A stretch of DNA of 64,000 bases from Flavobacteriales bacterium (GCA_016716605.1 JADJWA010000001.1:992001-1056000); one strand, 5' to 3'; shown: positions 18,151 through 27,461, numbered from the stretch's first letter. Numbers and translations are program-made. The notes: generated by a model not told the origin, from the sequence alone.

Positions 18151-18374
18151 TCGACCTTGGCGCCGAAGTCGATGGCGCGGTGGCGCACGAACAGGTTCGT
18201 GAGGTCCCAGCCGAAATAGCGCAGCGCACCCAATAGGACCATGGCGGCCGTGGCATCGTCCACGTTACCCAGCAGCGGGATGTTGTCCGGAATGAACTCG
18301 AACAGTCCGAGCGTGGGATTGAGCAGGTACAAGAACGAAAGCAGGCCGGCCAAGGCGATGAGTGGGGTCTTCAT
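18147..18374 (-). CDS. DUF1232 (YkvA-like) small membrane protein
   Basis: This 75-residue protein has one clear N-terminal hydrophobic helix followed by NPTLGLFEFIPDNIPLLGNVDD. That is the signature of the YkvA/DUF1232 family (PxxxIPDxIPxxGxxDD). A second hydrophobic stretch (ATAAMVLLGALRYF) follows. Function of the family is unknown. Its 3-prime end overlaps the S9 peptidase by 4 bp in convergent orientation, and its 5-prime end faces the M28 peptidase gene. Confidence 0.85.
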   Translation of the reverse strand: MKTPLIALAGLLSFLYLLNPTLGLFEFIPDNIPLLGNVDDATAAMVLLGALRYFGWDLTNLFVRHRAIDFGAKVD

Positions 18375-18428
18375 GGGTCCTTGCGTTTCCGTGATGAACG
18401 CTGGAAATGCCGTCGAAGGTATCGACGG

Positions 18429-18436
18429 TAACTTCG
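18429..18436 (+). promoter_or_regulatory. Candidate -7 promoter box TAACTTCG, 7 bp from the start codon
   Basis: TAACTTCG ends 7 bp before the M28 peptidase ATG at 18444. If used, transcription would begin at or next to the A of the start codon, giving a leaderless mRNA. It fits the pattern seen at ricT (43172-43179). Confidence 0.4.
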
Positions 18437-18443
18437 GCCGCCG

Positions 18444-20111
18444 ATGCGGAACCTGCTCCTAGCGGCCCTGGCGGCCACGGTTACAACGGCCAGCGCCCAG
18501 CCCCTCTCTGATGCCGAGGCGCTCGACCAGATGCGCTACGACGTGCAATACCTCGCGAGCGACCTTCTCGAAGGACGCGAGGCGGGCACCAAGGGCGAGG
18601 AGCTTGCGGTGGACTACATCAAGGCCAAATTCGGCAACGCGGGCCTGATGCCCTATGGCGACGAGGCCACCTATGTGCAGTCCTTCACCTTCGCGGCAGA
18701 CCCCGTGCGCGGCCCAATGAACACGCTGCAGCTCGGCCGCAAGAAGCTGAAGATTGATGAGCAATGGTTCCCCTTGGGCTATTCGGGTTCAATGGGCGCC
18801 CGCGGAAAAGTCCTCAAGCTCGGTTATGGCATCGCTGCGCCTGAGCTGAACTATGCGGACTATCCCGACACGCTCGAGCTGAAGGACCGCATCGTGGCCT
18901 TCAGCGTGAGCTCGCCCGATGGCATCCATCCGCACAGCAAGTACCTCGCGCACCACGATCTGCAGGCGCGGGCCCAGCGCGCTGCCGAACGCGGTGCGGC
19001 AGCCGTGCTCTTCTACAACGACGACCCCACGGCGCCTTCGCCCGAAGGCAGGCTCAGCGCCAAGGTGAAGCCCATCGGCATACCAGTGATCTTCCTCAAG
19101 GGAGACCTTCACGAGCAGCTCGTGATCGACAACAACCCGTGCGCGGTGAGCATCGATATCGTGCGCGAGGAGCGGACGGCCTACAACGTGGTGGGCATGA
19201 TCGACAACGGCGCGCCCAACGTGGTGGTGATCGGCGCCCACCTCGACCACCTGGGCTGGGGCGATGAGGGCTCGCTCCACCGAGGCGAACGCGCCATCCA
19301 CAATGGCGCCGACGACAATGCCAGCGGCATCGCCGTGATGCTTCAGCTCGCGCGCGACATCATGGAGATGGACCACGCGCGCGCCAACGACTACCTCTTC
19401 ATCGCCTTCAGCGGAGAGGAGAAGGGGCTCTATGGATCGAACTACTGGACGAAGAACCCGACCGTGCCGATCGCCGAGCTCAACTACATGATCAACCTCG
19501 ATATGGTGGGCCGCCTCGACAGCGCGGGTGCCGTCGGCATCAATGGTGTGGGCACTTCGCCAGCATGGGATGAGGTGAACCGCACCCTCGTGGGCAACCT
19601 GAAGGTGACGACCACCACCAGCGGCATCGGCCCCAGCGACCATACCAGTTTCTACCTGCAAGGCGTGCCCGCCATCCACTTCTTCACCGGCACCCATGCG
19701 GATTACCACAAGCCCACCGACGACGAGGAGAAGATCAACTATCCAGGCATGCTGCGCGTCGCGCGCTTCATCGAATCACTCATCGCCACGCTGAACGACG
19801 ACGGCAAGCTGGCCTTCACCAAGACCGAGGAAGTGAACACCGAGGATACACCGCGCTTCAAGGTCACCTTGGGCGTGGTGCCCGACTACCTCTACGATGG
19901 CAAAGGCATGCGCATCGATGGCATCACCGAAGGCAAGCCCGCTGCGAATGCTGGCCTGAAGGTGGGCGATGTGGTGGTGAAGCTCGGCGCGATCGACGTG
20001 GCCGACATGATGGGCTACATGAAGGCCCTCGCGCAATTCAACAAGGGCGATACGGCTAGAGTGAAGGTGCTTCGCGCGGGCAAGGAGGTTGAATCCGATG
20101 TGACCTTCTGA
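18444..20111 (+). CDS. Secreted M28 family aminopeptidase with PA and PDZ domains
   Basis: The 555-residue protein has a signal peptide (MRNLLLAALAATVTTASAQ). A protease-associated insert occupies about residues 110-230. The M28 zinc-peptidase core follows with the ligand motifs GAHLDH, GADDNASG, SGEEKGLYG, NLDMVGR and the late histidine in THADYHKPTDD. A C-terminal PDZ-like domain covers about residues 470-555 (MRIDGITEGKPAANAGLKVGD). The family removes N-terminal residues from peptides outside the cytoplasm. It overlaps gpsA by one base (TGATG), so translation is coupled. Confidence 0.93.
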   Translation: MRNLLLAALAATVTTASAQPLSDAEALDQMRYDVQYLASDLLEGREAGTKGEELAVDYIKAKFGNAGLMPYGDEATYVQSFTFAADPVRGPMNTLQLGRKKLKIDEQWFPLGYSGSMGARGKVLKLGYGIAAPELNYADYPDTLELKDRIVAFSVSSPDGIHPHSKYLAHHDLQARAQRAAERGAAAVLFYNDDPTAPSPEGRLSAKVKPIGIPVIFLKGDLHEQLVIDNNPCAVSIDIVREERTAYNVVGMIDNGAPNVVVIGAHLDHLGWGDEGSLHRGERAIHNGADDNASGIAVMLQLARDIMEMDHARANDYLFIAFSGEEKGLYGSNYWTKNPTVPIAELNYMINLDMVGRLDSAGAVGINGVGTSPAWDEVNRTLVGNLKVTTTTSGIGPSDHTSFYLQGVPAIHFFTGTHADYHKPTDDEEKINYPGMLRVARFIESLIATLNDDGKLAFTKTEEVNTEDTPRFKVTLGVVPDYLYDGKGMRIDGITEGKPAANAGLKVGDVVVKLGAIDVADMMGYMKALAQFNKGDTARVKVLRAGKEVESDVTF

Positions 20112-21106
20112 TGGCAGCTCAACGCATCGCCGTGATCGGCGCCGGCAGCTGGGGCACAGCCCTGGTGAAGCTGCTCAGCAGCAATGCAGAGCGTGTCGGC
20201 TGGTGGGTGCGCCGCGCGGAGACCATCGCGCACATCACCAAGTACGGGCACAATCCGGATTACATCAGCGCTGCGCAGTTCGATGTGTCGCGCCTGGCCA
20301 TGAGCGCCGACGTCCATTCCGTCGTGAAGGACGCCGAGGTGCTCGTGATCGCCGTGCCGAGCGCCTTCCTCAAGGCCACCATGGATCAGCTCGATCCAAC
20401 TGAGCTGAAGGGGAAGACGATCTTCAGCGCGGTGAAGGGCATCGTGCCGGAGACCAACCAGATCGTGGGGGAGTACCTCTTCCATTACTGGGGGGTCGCG
20501 GAGCAAGACTTCGGCGTGATCTGCGGTCCGTGCCACGCGGAGGAAGTGGCCATGGAGCGATTGAGCTACCTCACCATCGCCTGCCAGGAAATGGCCAAGG
20601 CGGAGGCCATGGGCGATGCGCTCAACGGGCGCTTCATGAAGACCACGCTAAGCGACGACATCTATGGCACCGAGTACGCGGCCATCCTCAAGAACGTGAT
20701 CGCCGTGTGCGCGGGCATCAGCGTGGGCCTGGGCTATGGCGACAACTTCCGTGCGGTGCTCGTGAGCCGTGCCATCCAGGAGATTGAGCGCTTCGTGGCG
20801 GCTGCGCATCCCATCGCGCGCGACATCAACGAGCCCGCCTACCTCGGCGACCTGCTGGTGACGGCCTACAGTACATTCAGTCGAAACCGTGAGTTCGGCA
20901 ACATGCTGGGCAAGGGCTACAGCGTGCGTGCTGCCCAGCTGGAGATGAACATGGTTGCCGAAGGCTATTACGCCGTGAAGTGCGTGCACGCCATCAACGA
21001 GAAGCTGAAGGTGGACATGCCGATCACCGAAGCGACATACCGCATGCTCTACGAGAAGATGGCGCCCATGATGGAGATGCGGCTGCTGAGCGAGCAGCTG
21101 GCGTGA
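20111..21106 (+). CDS. gpsA: Glycerol-3-phosphate dehydrogenase [NAD(P)+]
   Basis: GpsA reduces dihydroxyacetone phosphate to sn-glycerol 3-phosphate for phospholipid synthesis. The 331-residue protein has the dinucleotide-binding GAGSWGTAL (residues 9-17), GPCHAEEVA and the catalytic-region KNVIAVCAGISVGLGYGDN with the conserved lysine. Length is normal. The start codon overlaps the stop of the M28 peptidase by one base. Confidence 0.96.
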   Translation: MAAQRIAVIGAGSWGTALVKLLSSNAERVGWWVRRAETIAHITKYGHNPDYISAAQFDVSRLAMSADVHSVVKDAEVLVIAVPSAFLKATMDQLDPTELKGKTIFSAVKGIVPETNQIVGEYLFHYWGVAEQDFGVICGPCHAEEVAMERLSYLTIACQEMAKAEAMGDALNGRFMKTTLSDDIYGTEYAAILKNVIAVCAGISVGLGYGDNFRAVLVSRAIQEIERFVAAAHPIARDINEPAYLGDLLVTAYSTFSRNREFGNMLGKGYSVRAAQLEMNMVAEGYYAVKCVHAINEKLKVDMPITEATYRMLYEKMAPMMEMRLLSEQLA

Positions 21107-21115
21107 GCGCCCCGC

Positions 21116-21745
21116 TCATGGCACCCAACCCTGCGCGCGCATCAGGCCATAGCACCCGCTTGCGAGCAGCAGCGCGCCGATCCCCCTGAACAGGGTACGC
21201 AAGCTCTTCGGCGAGAGCTTCTCTTGAGCCTTCACGCCCAATCGCACGAGTATCATGAGCAGGATGAGGGCCCCAACGAAAGCGCCCGCCGCGAAGGCGA
21301 AGAGGTCGGCGGTGGATTCTCCCCGCAACCCGAAGGAGACGAGCATCAGCTTCACTCCGCACCAGAACAGGAGCAACTGCGGATTGGCCATGCCCAGCAC
21401 CAAGCCGCGACGCAGGTCGCCCGAGAGCTTATCCTCACCCGGTGCCGCGACCTTGGGCTTGTAAACGAAGACGAAATACACCCCGAGCAGCAACAGGATG
21501 GTCGAGACCACCAGAGTGACGCCAGTTGCCCCGATGCCTAGCGCTTCAACGAGCCAACCCGCGCCTAGGAAGGCCACGCCGGCATAGATGAACTCCGGGA
21601 TGCTCCCGCCTACGGCCATGCGCCTCCCGGCAACGCGACCCCACTTCACCGTGTGCGCCAGCACCGCAGTGTTCACCACGCCGGCTTGCAGTGATCCAAT
21701 GAAGCTGGCCATCGCGGCCGAGGAGAAGAAGAGAAGCGTGTCCAC
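21116..21745 (-). CDS. LysE family amino-acid exporter-like protein
   Basis: The 209-residue protein is almost entirely hydrophobic, with about six transmembrane helices. The N-terminus SFIGSLQAGVVNTAVLAHTVKWG resembles the LysE/RhtB motif in which a G-x-x-x-G-P segment follows the first helix, though the usual proline is replaced. Further helices are LVEALGIGATGVTLVVSTILLLLGVYFVFV and LLLMILVRLG. The family exports amino acids. The substrate here is unknown. It is convergent with gpsA and divergent from the small gene at 21774. Confidence 0.7.
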   Translation of the reverse strand: MDTLLFFSSAAMASFIGSLQAGVVNTAVLAHTVKWGRVAGRRMAVGGSIPEFIYAGVAFLGAGWLVEALGIGATGVTLVVSTILLLLGVYFVFVYKPKVAAPGEDKLSGDLRRGLVLGMANPQLLLFWCGVKLMLVSFGLRGESTADLFAFAAGAFVGALILLMILVRLGVKAQEKLSPKSLRTLFRGIGALLLASGCYGLMRAQGWVP

Positions 21746-21773
21746 CTTTGCGCAAAATAGCTGCTACGCCGAA

Positions 21774-22010
21774 ATGGGCCTCCTGCGCTTCCACTGGGAC
21801 TTCTTCGGACCCGATGCTCAGCAGACCGCGGAGCACTTCCTGCATCATGTCGATGAGTTCTGCGCGCGCAACTCGATCTCCGGGCACCGGCACTGGACCA
21901 CGATTCTGCCCGTGCGCGTAACGGCTACGCTCGAATGCGATGAGGCGCACTTGAGCGTGGTCCGCGATGCGCTGAAGCCGAAGAGAGGAGAGCGCGTGCT
22001 GGAGGGCTAG
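21774..22010 (+). CDS. Conserved small hypothetical protein
   Basis: The first ATG not overlapping the divergent exporter gives 78 residues (MGLLRFHWDFFGPDAQQTAEHF). The protein is soluble and His/Phe-rich at the N-terminus, with LHHVDEFCARN, then a beta-type C-terminal half. I recall related small proteins of this kind in other Flavobacteriales, but no function is known to me. A CACCTTTG sequence 20 bp upstream could be the promoter. It faces the T9SS protein gene at 22016 with 5 bp between the stops. Confidence 0.6.
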   Translation: MGLLRFHWDFFGPDAQQTAEHFLHHVDEFCARNSISGHRHWTTILPVRVTATLECDEAHLSVVRDALKPKRGERVLEG

Positions 22011-22015
22011 ACGGG

Positions 22016-23608
22016 TTACCGCACGAAGCGCACGGCCTTGGTCAGGTCACCGGTACGCAAGCGAACGACATAGCCGCCGGGCGCTAGGTCGCGCACATCG
22101 GCACGCATGCGCTGGGGCCCTGCGGGCATGCGCGCGCCGAGCAGGCTGCGCACCAGCCTCCCGCTGCTATCGATCAGGTCGAGCTGCGCGAAGCCGGTCG
22201 AGGGAAGGTCGAGCGTGATCAACAGCTCGTCGGCCCCGTTGCTGTTGATGGAGATCACGGGCTTGGCGATCGGCCGGCCTTCGTCGAGGCCTGTCGAGTT
22301 GTCTTGCACGAGAAGCACGCGGAACACGCGCGTGGTGGCATCGCTCTGCGTGCCGTTGTTCACGAAGAAGATGTTCTGCGCACTGCTCTGGATGCCCCCA
22401 ACAATGTGGCCCGCGAGGACCGTATCGCCCTGCACAGCCTCCAGCGCGATAACGCCATCGAAGACCTCGGGCACCCCGGGCACCTTGATGAACTCGGCAC
22501 TCGCGCCCAACAGGGCAGGCATCTCACCGATGGCTGCTTCCTCCATGACGCCATTGGCCTCGCGCTGTACACGACTGATGGTGTTCACGAAGGGCACTGC
22601 GGCATCGTCTATCAGCTGATCATTGGCATCGAAGTAGTAGCGGCCGATCCCGCCGAAGAAGACAGAGCTCATCCGGTTGGCTATTGCGTCATACGCGGCC
22701 AGGTGAGCGCCGTGGTACTGGTTCAGCAGCTGCTCGAAATCGGGCACCACGGCGTATCCGTCGGCATCGATGTCCACGGTGTTCAGCCAAGGGATGTTTG
22801 CGCCGTACTGGAACACGCCGCTGAAGGCCGTATAGCCCAAGCTCCCATCGGGGAACACCTGTGCCACCAGGTTGTAATCGCGGCGATGGAGGTTCACGGT
22901 GTCAACGACCTGTTCGTAATCGGTGATGCCAAGGCTGGTCCCATCATCGGTGATGCGGAAGCGGCGGATGGCGTTGGTGTATTGCTGGATGAAGCCAGGT
23001 CCGAAGTCGGGCCCCATCGGGTTGTACCGACCAACGAATCGCTGGCCGCCCACCAGAATGTAGGTGTCCCCAAGCAATCCGAGATAACCGCCGGTCACCT
23101 CCATGCGGTTGTCCACGATTGAACGAACGTGCGCCGCGACCGGCTGGCCGGTCTTGATTGCCGTGATCAAATCGGGGACGTTTACTGCCGTAAGGCGAGG
23201 ATGCGTGATATGGTCCGCAGCGACGGTGGAGTAGCCGTATCCGCCAATGATGTACAGCATGTCACCTACCTGCTGGAACTCCATGTTCGTGCTCTGGAGC
23301 TGCATGTACACGGCGGTGGGCAGGGTGGCGAGCGAGGCGCTCCACACCTGCTGCGTCTGCGGGTTCACCACATAGGCCGCCGCGTTGTTGTCTGCGGCGA
23401 GGAATGCGGCGAAGGGCTGGCGTTGGTGCAGGCCGTCCGTGCGCCCGCCGATCAACAGCCATTCGCCATCGTGCTGGCCCCAAGCGAAAGCCTGCAGGCC
23501 GGGCATGCCCGGGATGGTAATCTCCTGAAGCACGATGTTGCGCGTGCCGAGGTCTTGGGCGAGGAGGTTGATCGGGATGAGCCCGAGTGCTATGATGAGC
23601 TTGCGCAT
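22016..23608 (-). CDS. Secreted kelch/propeller-like protein with T9SS sorting domain
   Basis: The 530-residue protein begins with a signal peptide (MRKLIIALGLIPINLLAQ). Repeated GG-containing strands such as WLLIGGRTDG, LYIIGGYGY and YILVGGQRF are typical of kelch-type beta-propeller blades. The C-terminal 80 residues form a sorting domain (LDLIDSSGRLVRSL, PGGYVVRLRTGD). It is likely exported by T9SS to the surface; no catalytic motif is evident. A GATATTCG sequence on the minus strand lies 18 bp upstream. Confidence 0.78.
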   Translation of the reverse strand: MRKLIIALGLIPINLLAQDLGTRNIVLQEITIPGMPGLQAFAWGQHDGEWLLIGGRTDGLHQRQPFAAFLAADNNAAAYVVNPQTQQVWSASLATLPTAVYMQLQSTNMEFQQVGDMLYIIGGYGYSTVAADHITHPRLTAVNVPDLITAIKTGQPVAAHVRSIVDNRMEVTGGYLGLLGDTYILVGGQRFVGRYNPMGPDFGPGFIQQYTNAIRRFRITDDGTSLGITDYEQVVDTVNLHRRDYNLVAQVFPDGSLGYTAFSGVFQYGANIPWLNTVDIDADGYAVVPDFEQLLNQYHGAHLAAYDAIANRMSSVFFGGIGRYYFDANDQLIDDAAVPFVNTISRVQREANGVMEEAAIGEMPALLGASAEFIKVPGVPEVFDGVIALEAVQGDTVLAGHIVGGIQSSAQNIFFVNNGTQSDATTRVFRVLLVQDNSTGLDEGRPIAKPVISINSNGADELLITLDLPSTGFAQLDLIDSSGRLVRSLLGARMPAGPQRMRADVRDLAPGGYVVRLRTGDLTKAVRFVR

Positions 23609-23674
23609 TCAAGCATGGATGATCCGCGAATATCCGCGCCCGAGTGTTCAACGTGCGTGATGTTTATCACGCCC

Positions 23675-24541
23675 TCAGCCCACTTGCCAGAAGGTGAACG
23701 TGAAGAGCAGCAAGCGATAGAGCGTAAGCGCAAGCTGCAGCCCGAACAGCATGGCCGCCGCACGCCAAAAGGCACCCGCCCAGGAGCAGTTGAAGAATCG
23801 CCGACCGATCCCAATAGTGGCCCAGAGGTGCAGCAGCACAATGGGCAGGCTCAGGTAGGCGTCCAAATTCCGTTGGTCGAGTTCGACGCCGATGGCCCTG
23901 AACAGGGCCATCATCAGGGCGAAGCCCGTGCCCAGGAAGACCGTGGACACCCAGATATGGAAGGCCATCAGCTCGAATGAAGCGGTCACGTACGCGCTGA
24001 CGTAGGTGCGCTTCCGGGCATAGAGCAAGGCCATGGGCGGCACCAGCAGGAAGACCATCGCCACCAGCATCAGTTTGGCGTTGTTGGCCGAAGCCGATTC
24101 GTATCGGGCGGCGAAGCCCTCCGGGGCCTCCTGCGTGCGCTGCAAGTGCTGCTCCACCTGCGCGCTCGCCCAAGCGCTATAGGGCATATAGTGCATGTGC
24201 GAGTCCAGCGTTGTGTTGAAGGTCTGGAACACCGGAATGGCGAAGTAGATGAAGTTGGCAAGGAAGAAGAAGGCTACGGGCCGCATGTGCTTCACGCGTC
24301 GGCCGTCCATGTATGCAGCGCTGAGCTCACCCGTCCGCAGCACTACCGCCTTCAGCGTATTCCATAGCTTGCTATCCGCGAACGTGAAGGCGTTGAGCAG
24401 CGCGCCGAGGTAGTGCTTCAGGGTATGGTCGTCCGGGGTGAGGACCTTTTCACCGCAGGTGGAACAGAAGCGTCCGCCTGCATCAGCGCCGCAGCTCTTG
24501 CATGCCAGTGCCTCGCTCACGCGAGCGAAACTACGCGGCAA
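23675..24541 (-). CDS. DUF3667 family membrane protein with N-terminal zinc ribbon
   Basis: The 288-residue protein starts with a four-cysteine ribbon, CKSCGADAGGRFCSTCGEK (residues 14-32), followed by a conserved TLKHYLGALLNAFTFADSK segment. About five transmembrane helices follow, including RPVAFFFLANFIYFAIPVF. This is the DUF3667 layout of Bacteroidota; function is unknown. Its start overlaps the stop of the glycosyltransferase by 11 bp. The gene at 25531-26280 encodes a second DUF3667 protein in the same operon. Confidence 0.82.
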   Translation of the reverse strand: MPRSFARVSEALACKSCGADAGGRFCSTCGEKVLTPDDHTLKHYLGALLNAFTFADSKLWNTLKAVVLRTGELSAAYMDGRRVKHMRPVAFFFLANFIYFAIPVFQTFNTTLDSHMHYMPYSAWASAQVEQHLQRTQEAPEGFAARYESASANNAKLMLVAMVFLLVPPMALLYARKRTYVSAYVTASFELMAFHIWVSTVFLGTGFALMMALFRAIGVELDQRNLDAYLSLPIVLLHLWATIGIGRRFFNCSWAGAFWRAAAMLFGLQLALTLYRLLLFTFTFWQVG

Positions 24542-25529
24542 GAACGAAGTCCACGCCTTCCGCTAAGCCGCGCGATACGAGGAATTCCGCGATGCGGTCA
24601 CCGGTTCCGCGCTGGCTGATGAAGGAGACGATGAAAGCCTCACCAGCTGGTGGAAGATGGTCGTGGGGGATGAAGGCTCGGCCAGGCACTTCTCGTGGCC
24701 TCACGTCGGTGAAGGCATGGATCACGACGCCCTCGGCCTCGAGCATCTCGGCGCGATCACGGCTCAGGCCGCTGGTGCCGGCGATGATCACCGGACGGCC
24801 GTTCACCGTGCGTTTCATCCACTTCGCCAGCCACTTCACTTTGGTGCGGAAGAAGGCATCCACGCTGTAGTTCGCATGTGTGCGGCTGAGTCGGTGGGCA
24901 TGGTCGTTCCAGGTGAGCAGCTCTTCAGGCAGCTTCGCGAAGCGCACGCCTGCATCCATCCAGCGCAACCACAGTTCGTGATCCTCGGGCAAGGGGCCGG
25001 TATCATAGCCGCCATGGAGCTCCACGCGTGCCCGCCTGAACATCACTGTGGGATGCGCGAGCGGGGCGTCCACGAAGCGCTTCACATAGTGCTCGTGCGG
25101 GGTGATGATCCTGTTCTGCCAGTCCACGAAAGCCCGCATGCCCCGGCTCTCTTCCACCGTGCTGCTGAAAGCCGTCCGCGTTCCCAAAACACCGACTTCG
25201 GGATTCGCGTCGAGCCAGGTCACTTGTTTCGCTAAGCGTTCCGGATGGCTGATGTCGTCGGCATCCATGCGCGCGATGTATACGCCTTCGGCATGATTCA
25301 ATCCGGTGTTGAGCGCATGCGCGATGCCGATGCGGGACTCATGCAAGAGGGTAATGCGCGCGTCACGGTCGACCCATCGCTTCGCGACCCCGTGGCTTTC
25401 ATCCGTGCTGGCGTTGTCGACCAGCAGCATGTTCCAATCAGGATAGGCCTGCTGCGCAATGCTGGCGATGGCGGCATCGAGCGTGTCGTATGCGTTGCGG
25501 AAGGGGAGGAGGACCGTGGTCCGTGGCAT
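24531..25529 (-). CDS. Family 2 glycosyltransferase
   Basis: The 332-residue protein has the GT-A start TTVLLPFRNAYDTLD, VDNASTDES, the DADD motif near residue 92 in RMDADDISHPERLAKQ, and a W-x-D-x-G.RF segment in the acceptor half. It is of the same general type as the glycosyltransferase at 5837-6829. It starts one base after the stop of one DUF3667 gene and overlaps the next by 11 bp, so all three are coupled. The product could be a cell-envelope glycan; the acceptor is unknown. Confidence 0.87.
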   Translation of the reverse strand: MPRTTVLLPFRNAYDTLDAAIASIAQQAYPDWNMLLVDNASTDESHGVAKRWVDRDARITLLHESRIGIAHALNTGLNHAEGVYIARMDADDISHPERLAKQVTWLDANPEVGVLGTRTAFSSTVEESRGMRAFVDWQNRIITPHEHYVKRFVDAPLAHPTVMFRRARVELHGGYDTGPLPEDHELWLRWMDAGVRFAKLPEELLTWNDHAHRLSRTHANYSVDAFFRTKVKWLAKWMKRTVNGRPVIIAGTSGLSRDRAEMLEAEGVVIHAFTDVRPREVPGRAFIPHDHLPPAGEAFIVSFISQRGTGDRIAEFLVSRGLAEGVDFVLAA

Positions 25530-25530
25530 G

Positions 25531-26280
25531 CTAGCGCTTCACCACCAGGTCAGTCAAGGGCACGCCGAGTAGCATAGCCACGAGCACTGAGCAGAGTGCG
25601 ATGTAGGCCACGAAGGCCACCGGCGTCATCACCACTGCCTTGATTACATTCCACACGCTGTGCCGATGCACCGAGAGAGTGGCGTAGATGATCATGCCGA
25701 AGATGATGAAGAAGTTGAACAGCTGGAACACCGGCCACAGCTTGGCCAGCGGCAATGTCGTGGAGGAGATGATCAAATAGGTTCCGGCGGCGAATAGGTA
25801 ATGCACCAGCCTCTCCACCCATCGTAGCGGGGTGCGCGGGAACAGCAGGCGATCAAAGGACGCGAGAATCAGCAGCAGCAGCGGGAGGAGCAGGTTCACG
25901 TTCTGGCTCATCCAATGGTTCACGCGCATGGCGCCAGTCGCCGCTGATGGGTCGCCACCGGAAGATGAAACTGCGCTGTCAACCGGATCCCAATTGAGCA
26001 ACCAGCGCATGATATAGTAGTAAGCCACACCGAAGAGGAAGAAGCGCACGGGCGGCGTGAAGGCCTTGCGCCGGCCGGCGAGGAAGCTGTGCGTGAGCGC
26101 TGCTGGGCCCTTGAAGAAGGTGCGGAGCGTGAAGAGAATGGGCGCATCGACATTGAAGAGCCCGCCGAGGAAGTCGCTCAGTACCTCGCCCAGGCGGATG
26201 CCCGGCTTGCGCCGCTTCTCTCCGCATTGTGCGCAGTAGAGACCGTCGTGCGGGACTCCGCAATTCGCGCAAGGGCTCAT
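25531..26280 (-). CDS. DUF3667 family membrane protein with N-terminal zinc ribbon
   Basis: The 249-residue protein begins with CANCGVPHDGLYCAQCGEK (residues 4-22), a four-cysteine ribbon, then LGEVLSDFLGGLFNVD and the FFLFGVAYYYIMRWL helix. Several more transmembrane helices follow. It shares the architecture of the downstream DUF3667 protein but is distant in sequence. It is the first gene of a three-gene unit with a glycosyltransferase between the paralogues. A TACCTTGG box lies only 4 bp before the start codon. Confidence 0.82.
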   Translation of the reverse strand: MSPCANCGVPHDGLYCAQCGEKRRKPGIRLGEVLSDFLGGLFNVDAPILFTLRTFFKGPAALTHSFLAGRRKAFTPPVRFFLFGVAYYYIMRWLLNWDPVDSAVSSSGGDPSAATGAMRVNHWMSQNVNLLLPLLLLILASFDRLLFPRTPLRWVERLVHYLFAAGTYLIISSTTLPLAKLWPVFQLFNFFIIFGMIIYATLSVHRHSVWNVIKAVVMTPVAFVAYIALCSVLVAMLLGVPLTDLVVKR

Positions 26281-26284
26281 GCGA

Positions 26285-26292
26285 CCAAGGTA
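26285..26292 (-). promoter_or_regulatory. Candidate -7 box TACCTTGG, 4 bp from the start codon
   Basis: On the minus strand TACCTTGG ends 4 bp before the DUF3667 ATG at 26280. The same octamer precedes the cytochrome/monooxygenase-like gene (about 43272-43279) and occurs upstream of porZ (12780-12787). The distance predicts a leaderless transcript. Confidence 0.35.
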
Positions 26293-26299
26293 GCTGCCA

Positions 26300-27460
26300 T
26301 CACTCGCGCGGCCTCACGCCGTAGAGCCTGATGCACTCCTTCAGCAAGGGCCACCATGGCAGTGCGCGCCTTTCCTTCTCGAAGCCCTTCACCTGCCCGA
26401 TGCTGCTCACCCAGGTGACATCAAGCTCGGGGATGTGGTACATGTTCACGCCGAAGAAGCCGCTGTGGCCAATCATGGTGAGCGAGTCGAGGCCTGCGAT
26501 GCCGGAGGGCTTGGCGTCGAAACGGATCACATCGATGCCGAGACCATAAGCGGGTGAATGGCGCTTGAGCATCAGGTCCAAGGTGCTGCGATCGCGTAAT
26601 AGTTCGCCCTTGGCAAGTCCGTTGATGAAGCGCGCGAGGTCCGCCGTGCTGGAAATGAGGCCGCCGCCGCCGAACTCCACCGAGGGGTGCAGCACGGCGG
26701 TCACATCGCGACGACCATGATACTGGTGCATCATGCGCGTGTAGGCGCTGTCCCAGCTGTCGGTCCAGGTATCGTGCAAGCCGAGGGGAGAACAGATGCG
26801 CTCCTGCAATTGCGTGTTCAGCGATGTCGCGCCGACTTCCTCCACCAATAGCGCCAAGAGCAGGTAGCCCGTGTCCGAATAGTGGAATGCGCTTCCCGGC
26901 AATGAGGTCTTGCGTTTGGCCATGCCGTGCTTCACTGCGATGCGCAGGTGCTCCTGCGGGGTGCGGGCCTTGCTCGGATTCAGTTGGGTGCGTGCGAGGA
27001 AGCGCCAATCGTCGAAGATGTAGTCGCTGAGGCCGCTCATATGCGCTAGCAGTTGCCGCACCGTGATGGTGTGTCCGAGGTCCTTGCCCTTCACACGCAC
27101 CAGCGGACGAACCAGCTCCTCCGGCAGGTAGCGCACCACCGCGCTGTCCAACGCGACCCGGCCTTCCTCCACCAACTGCAGCACGAGCACCGCCACGAAG
27201 GTCTTGGCCACACTGGCCGTTTTGTAGCGGGGCCCGGCAGGGTTGGTGGTGTCGCGCTTGCTCACCTGCCCCAGTGCACCATCGAAACGGTAGTGCTCGC
27301 CATACCGAAAGTGGAATTGGAAGTTGTGCCGCTTGTTTCGCCCGTTGGGCTTCATCCATGAGGCCATGCGGTCCCAGGCAATGGAGTCAAGCCGCGCATC
27401 GAACTGCGGGAATGCTGGTGCGAAGAGCAGGGCGGCGAAGAGGAGGAGCGGTGCGCGCAT
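26300..27460 (-). CDS. Secreted serine hydrolase of the beta-lactamase / class C PBP family
   Basis: Starting at the ATG at 27460 (MRAPLLLFAALLFAPAFPQ, a signal peptide) the protein has 386 residues. The nucleophile motif SxxK is S83-VAK, a Tyr motif is YSDTGY, and the late HSG box is GHSGFFG. These are the features of the DD-peptidase/esterase-like family. The natural substrate cannot be told from sequence. It begins 1 bp after the uvrC stop and is probably co-transcribed with it. Confidence 0.87.
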   Translation of the reverse strand: MRAPLLLFAALLFAPAFPQFDARLDSIAWDRMASWMKPNGRNKRHNFQFHFRYGEHYRFDGALGQVSKRDTTNPAGPRYKTASVAKTFVAVLVLQLVEEGRVALDSAVVRYLPEELVRPLVRVKGKDLGHTITVRQLLAHMSGLSDYIFDDWRFLARTQLNPSKARTPQEHLRIAVKHGMAKRKTSLPGSAFHYSDTGYLLLALLVEEVGATSLNTQLQERICSPLGLHDTWTDSWDSAYTRMMHQYHGRRDVTAVLHPSVEFGGGGLISSTADLARFINGLAKGELLRDRSTLDLMLKRHSPAYGLGIDVIRFDAKPSGIAGLDSLTMIGHSGFFGVNMYHIPELDVTWVSSIGQVKGFEKERRALPWWPLLKECIRLYGVRPRE

Positions 27461-27461
27461 T

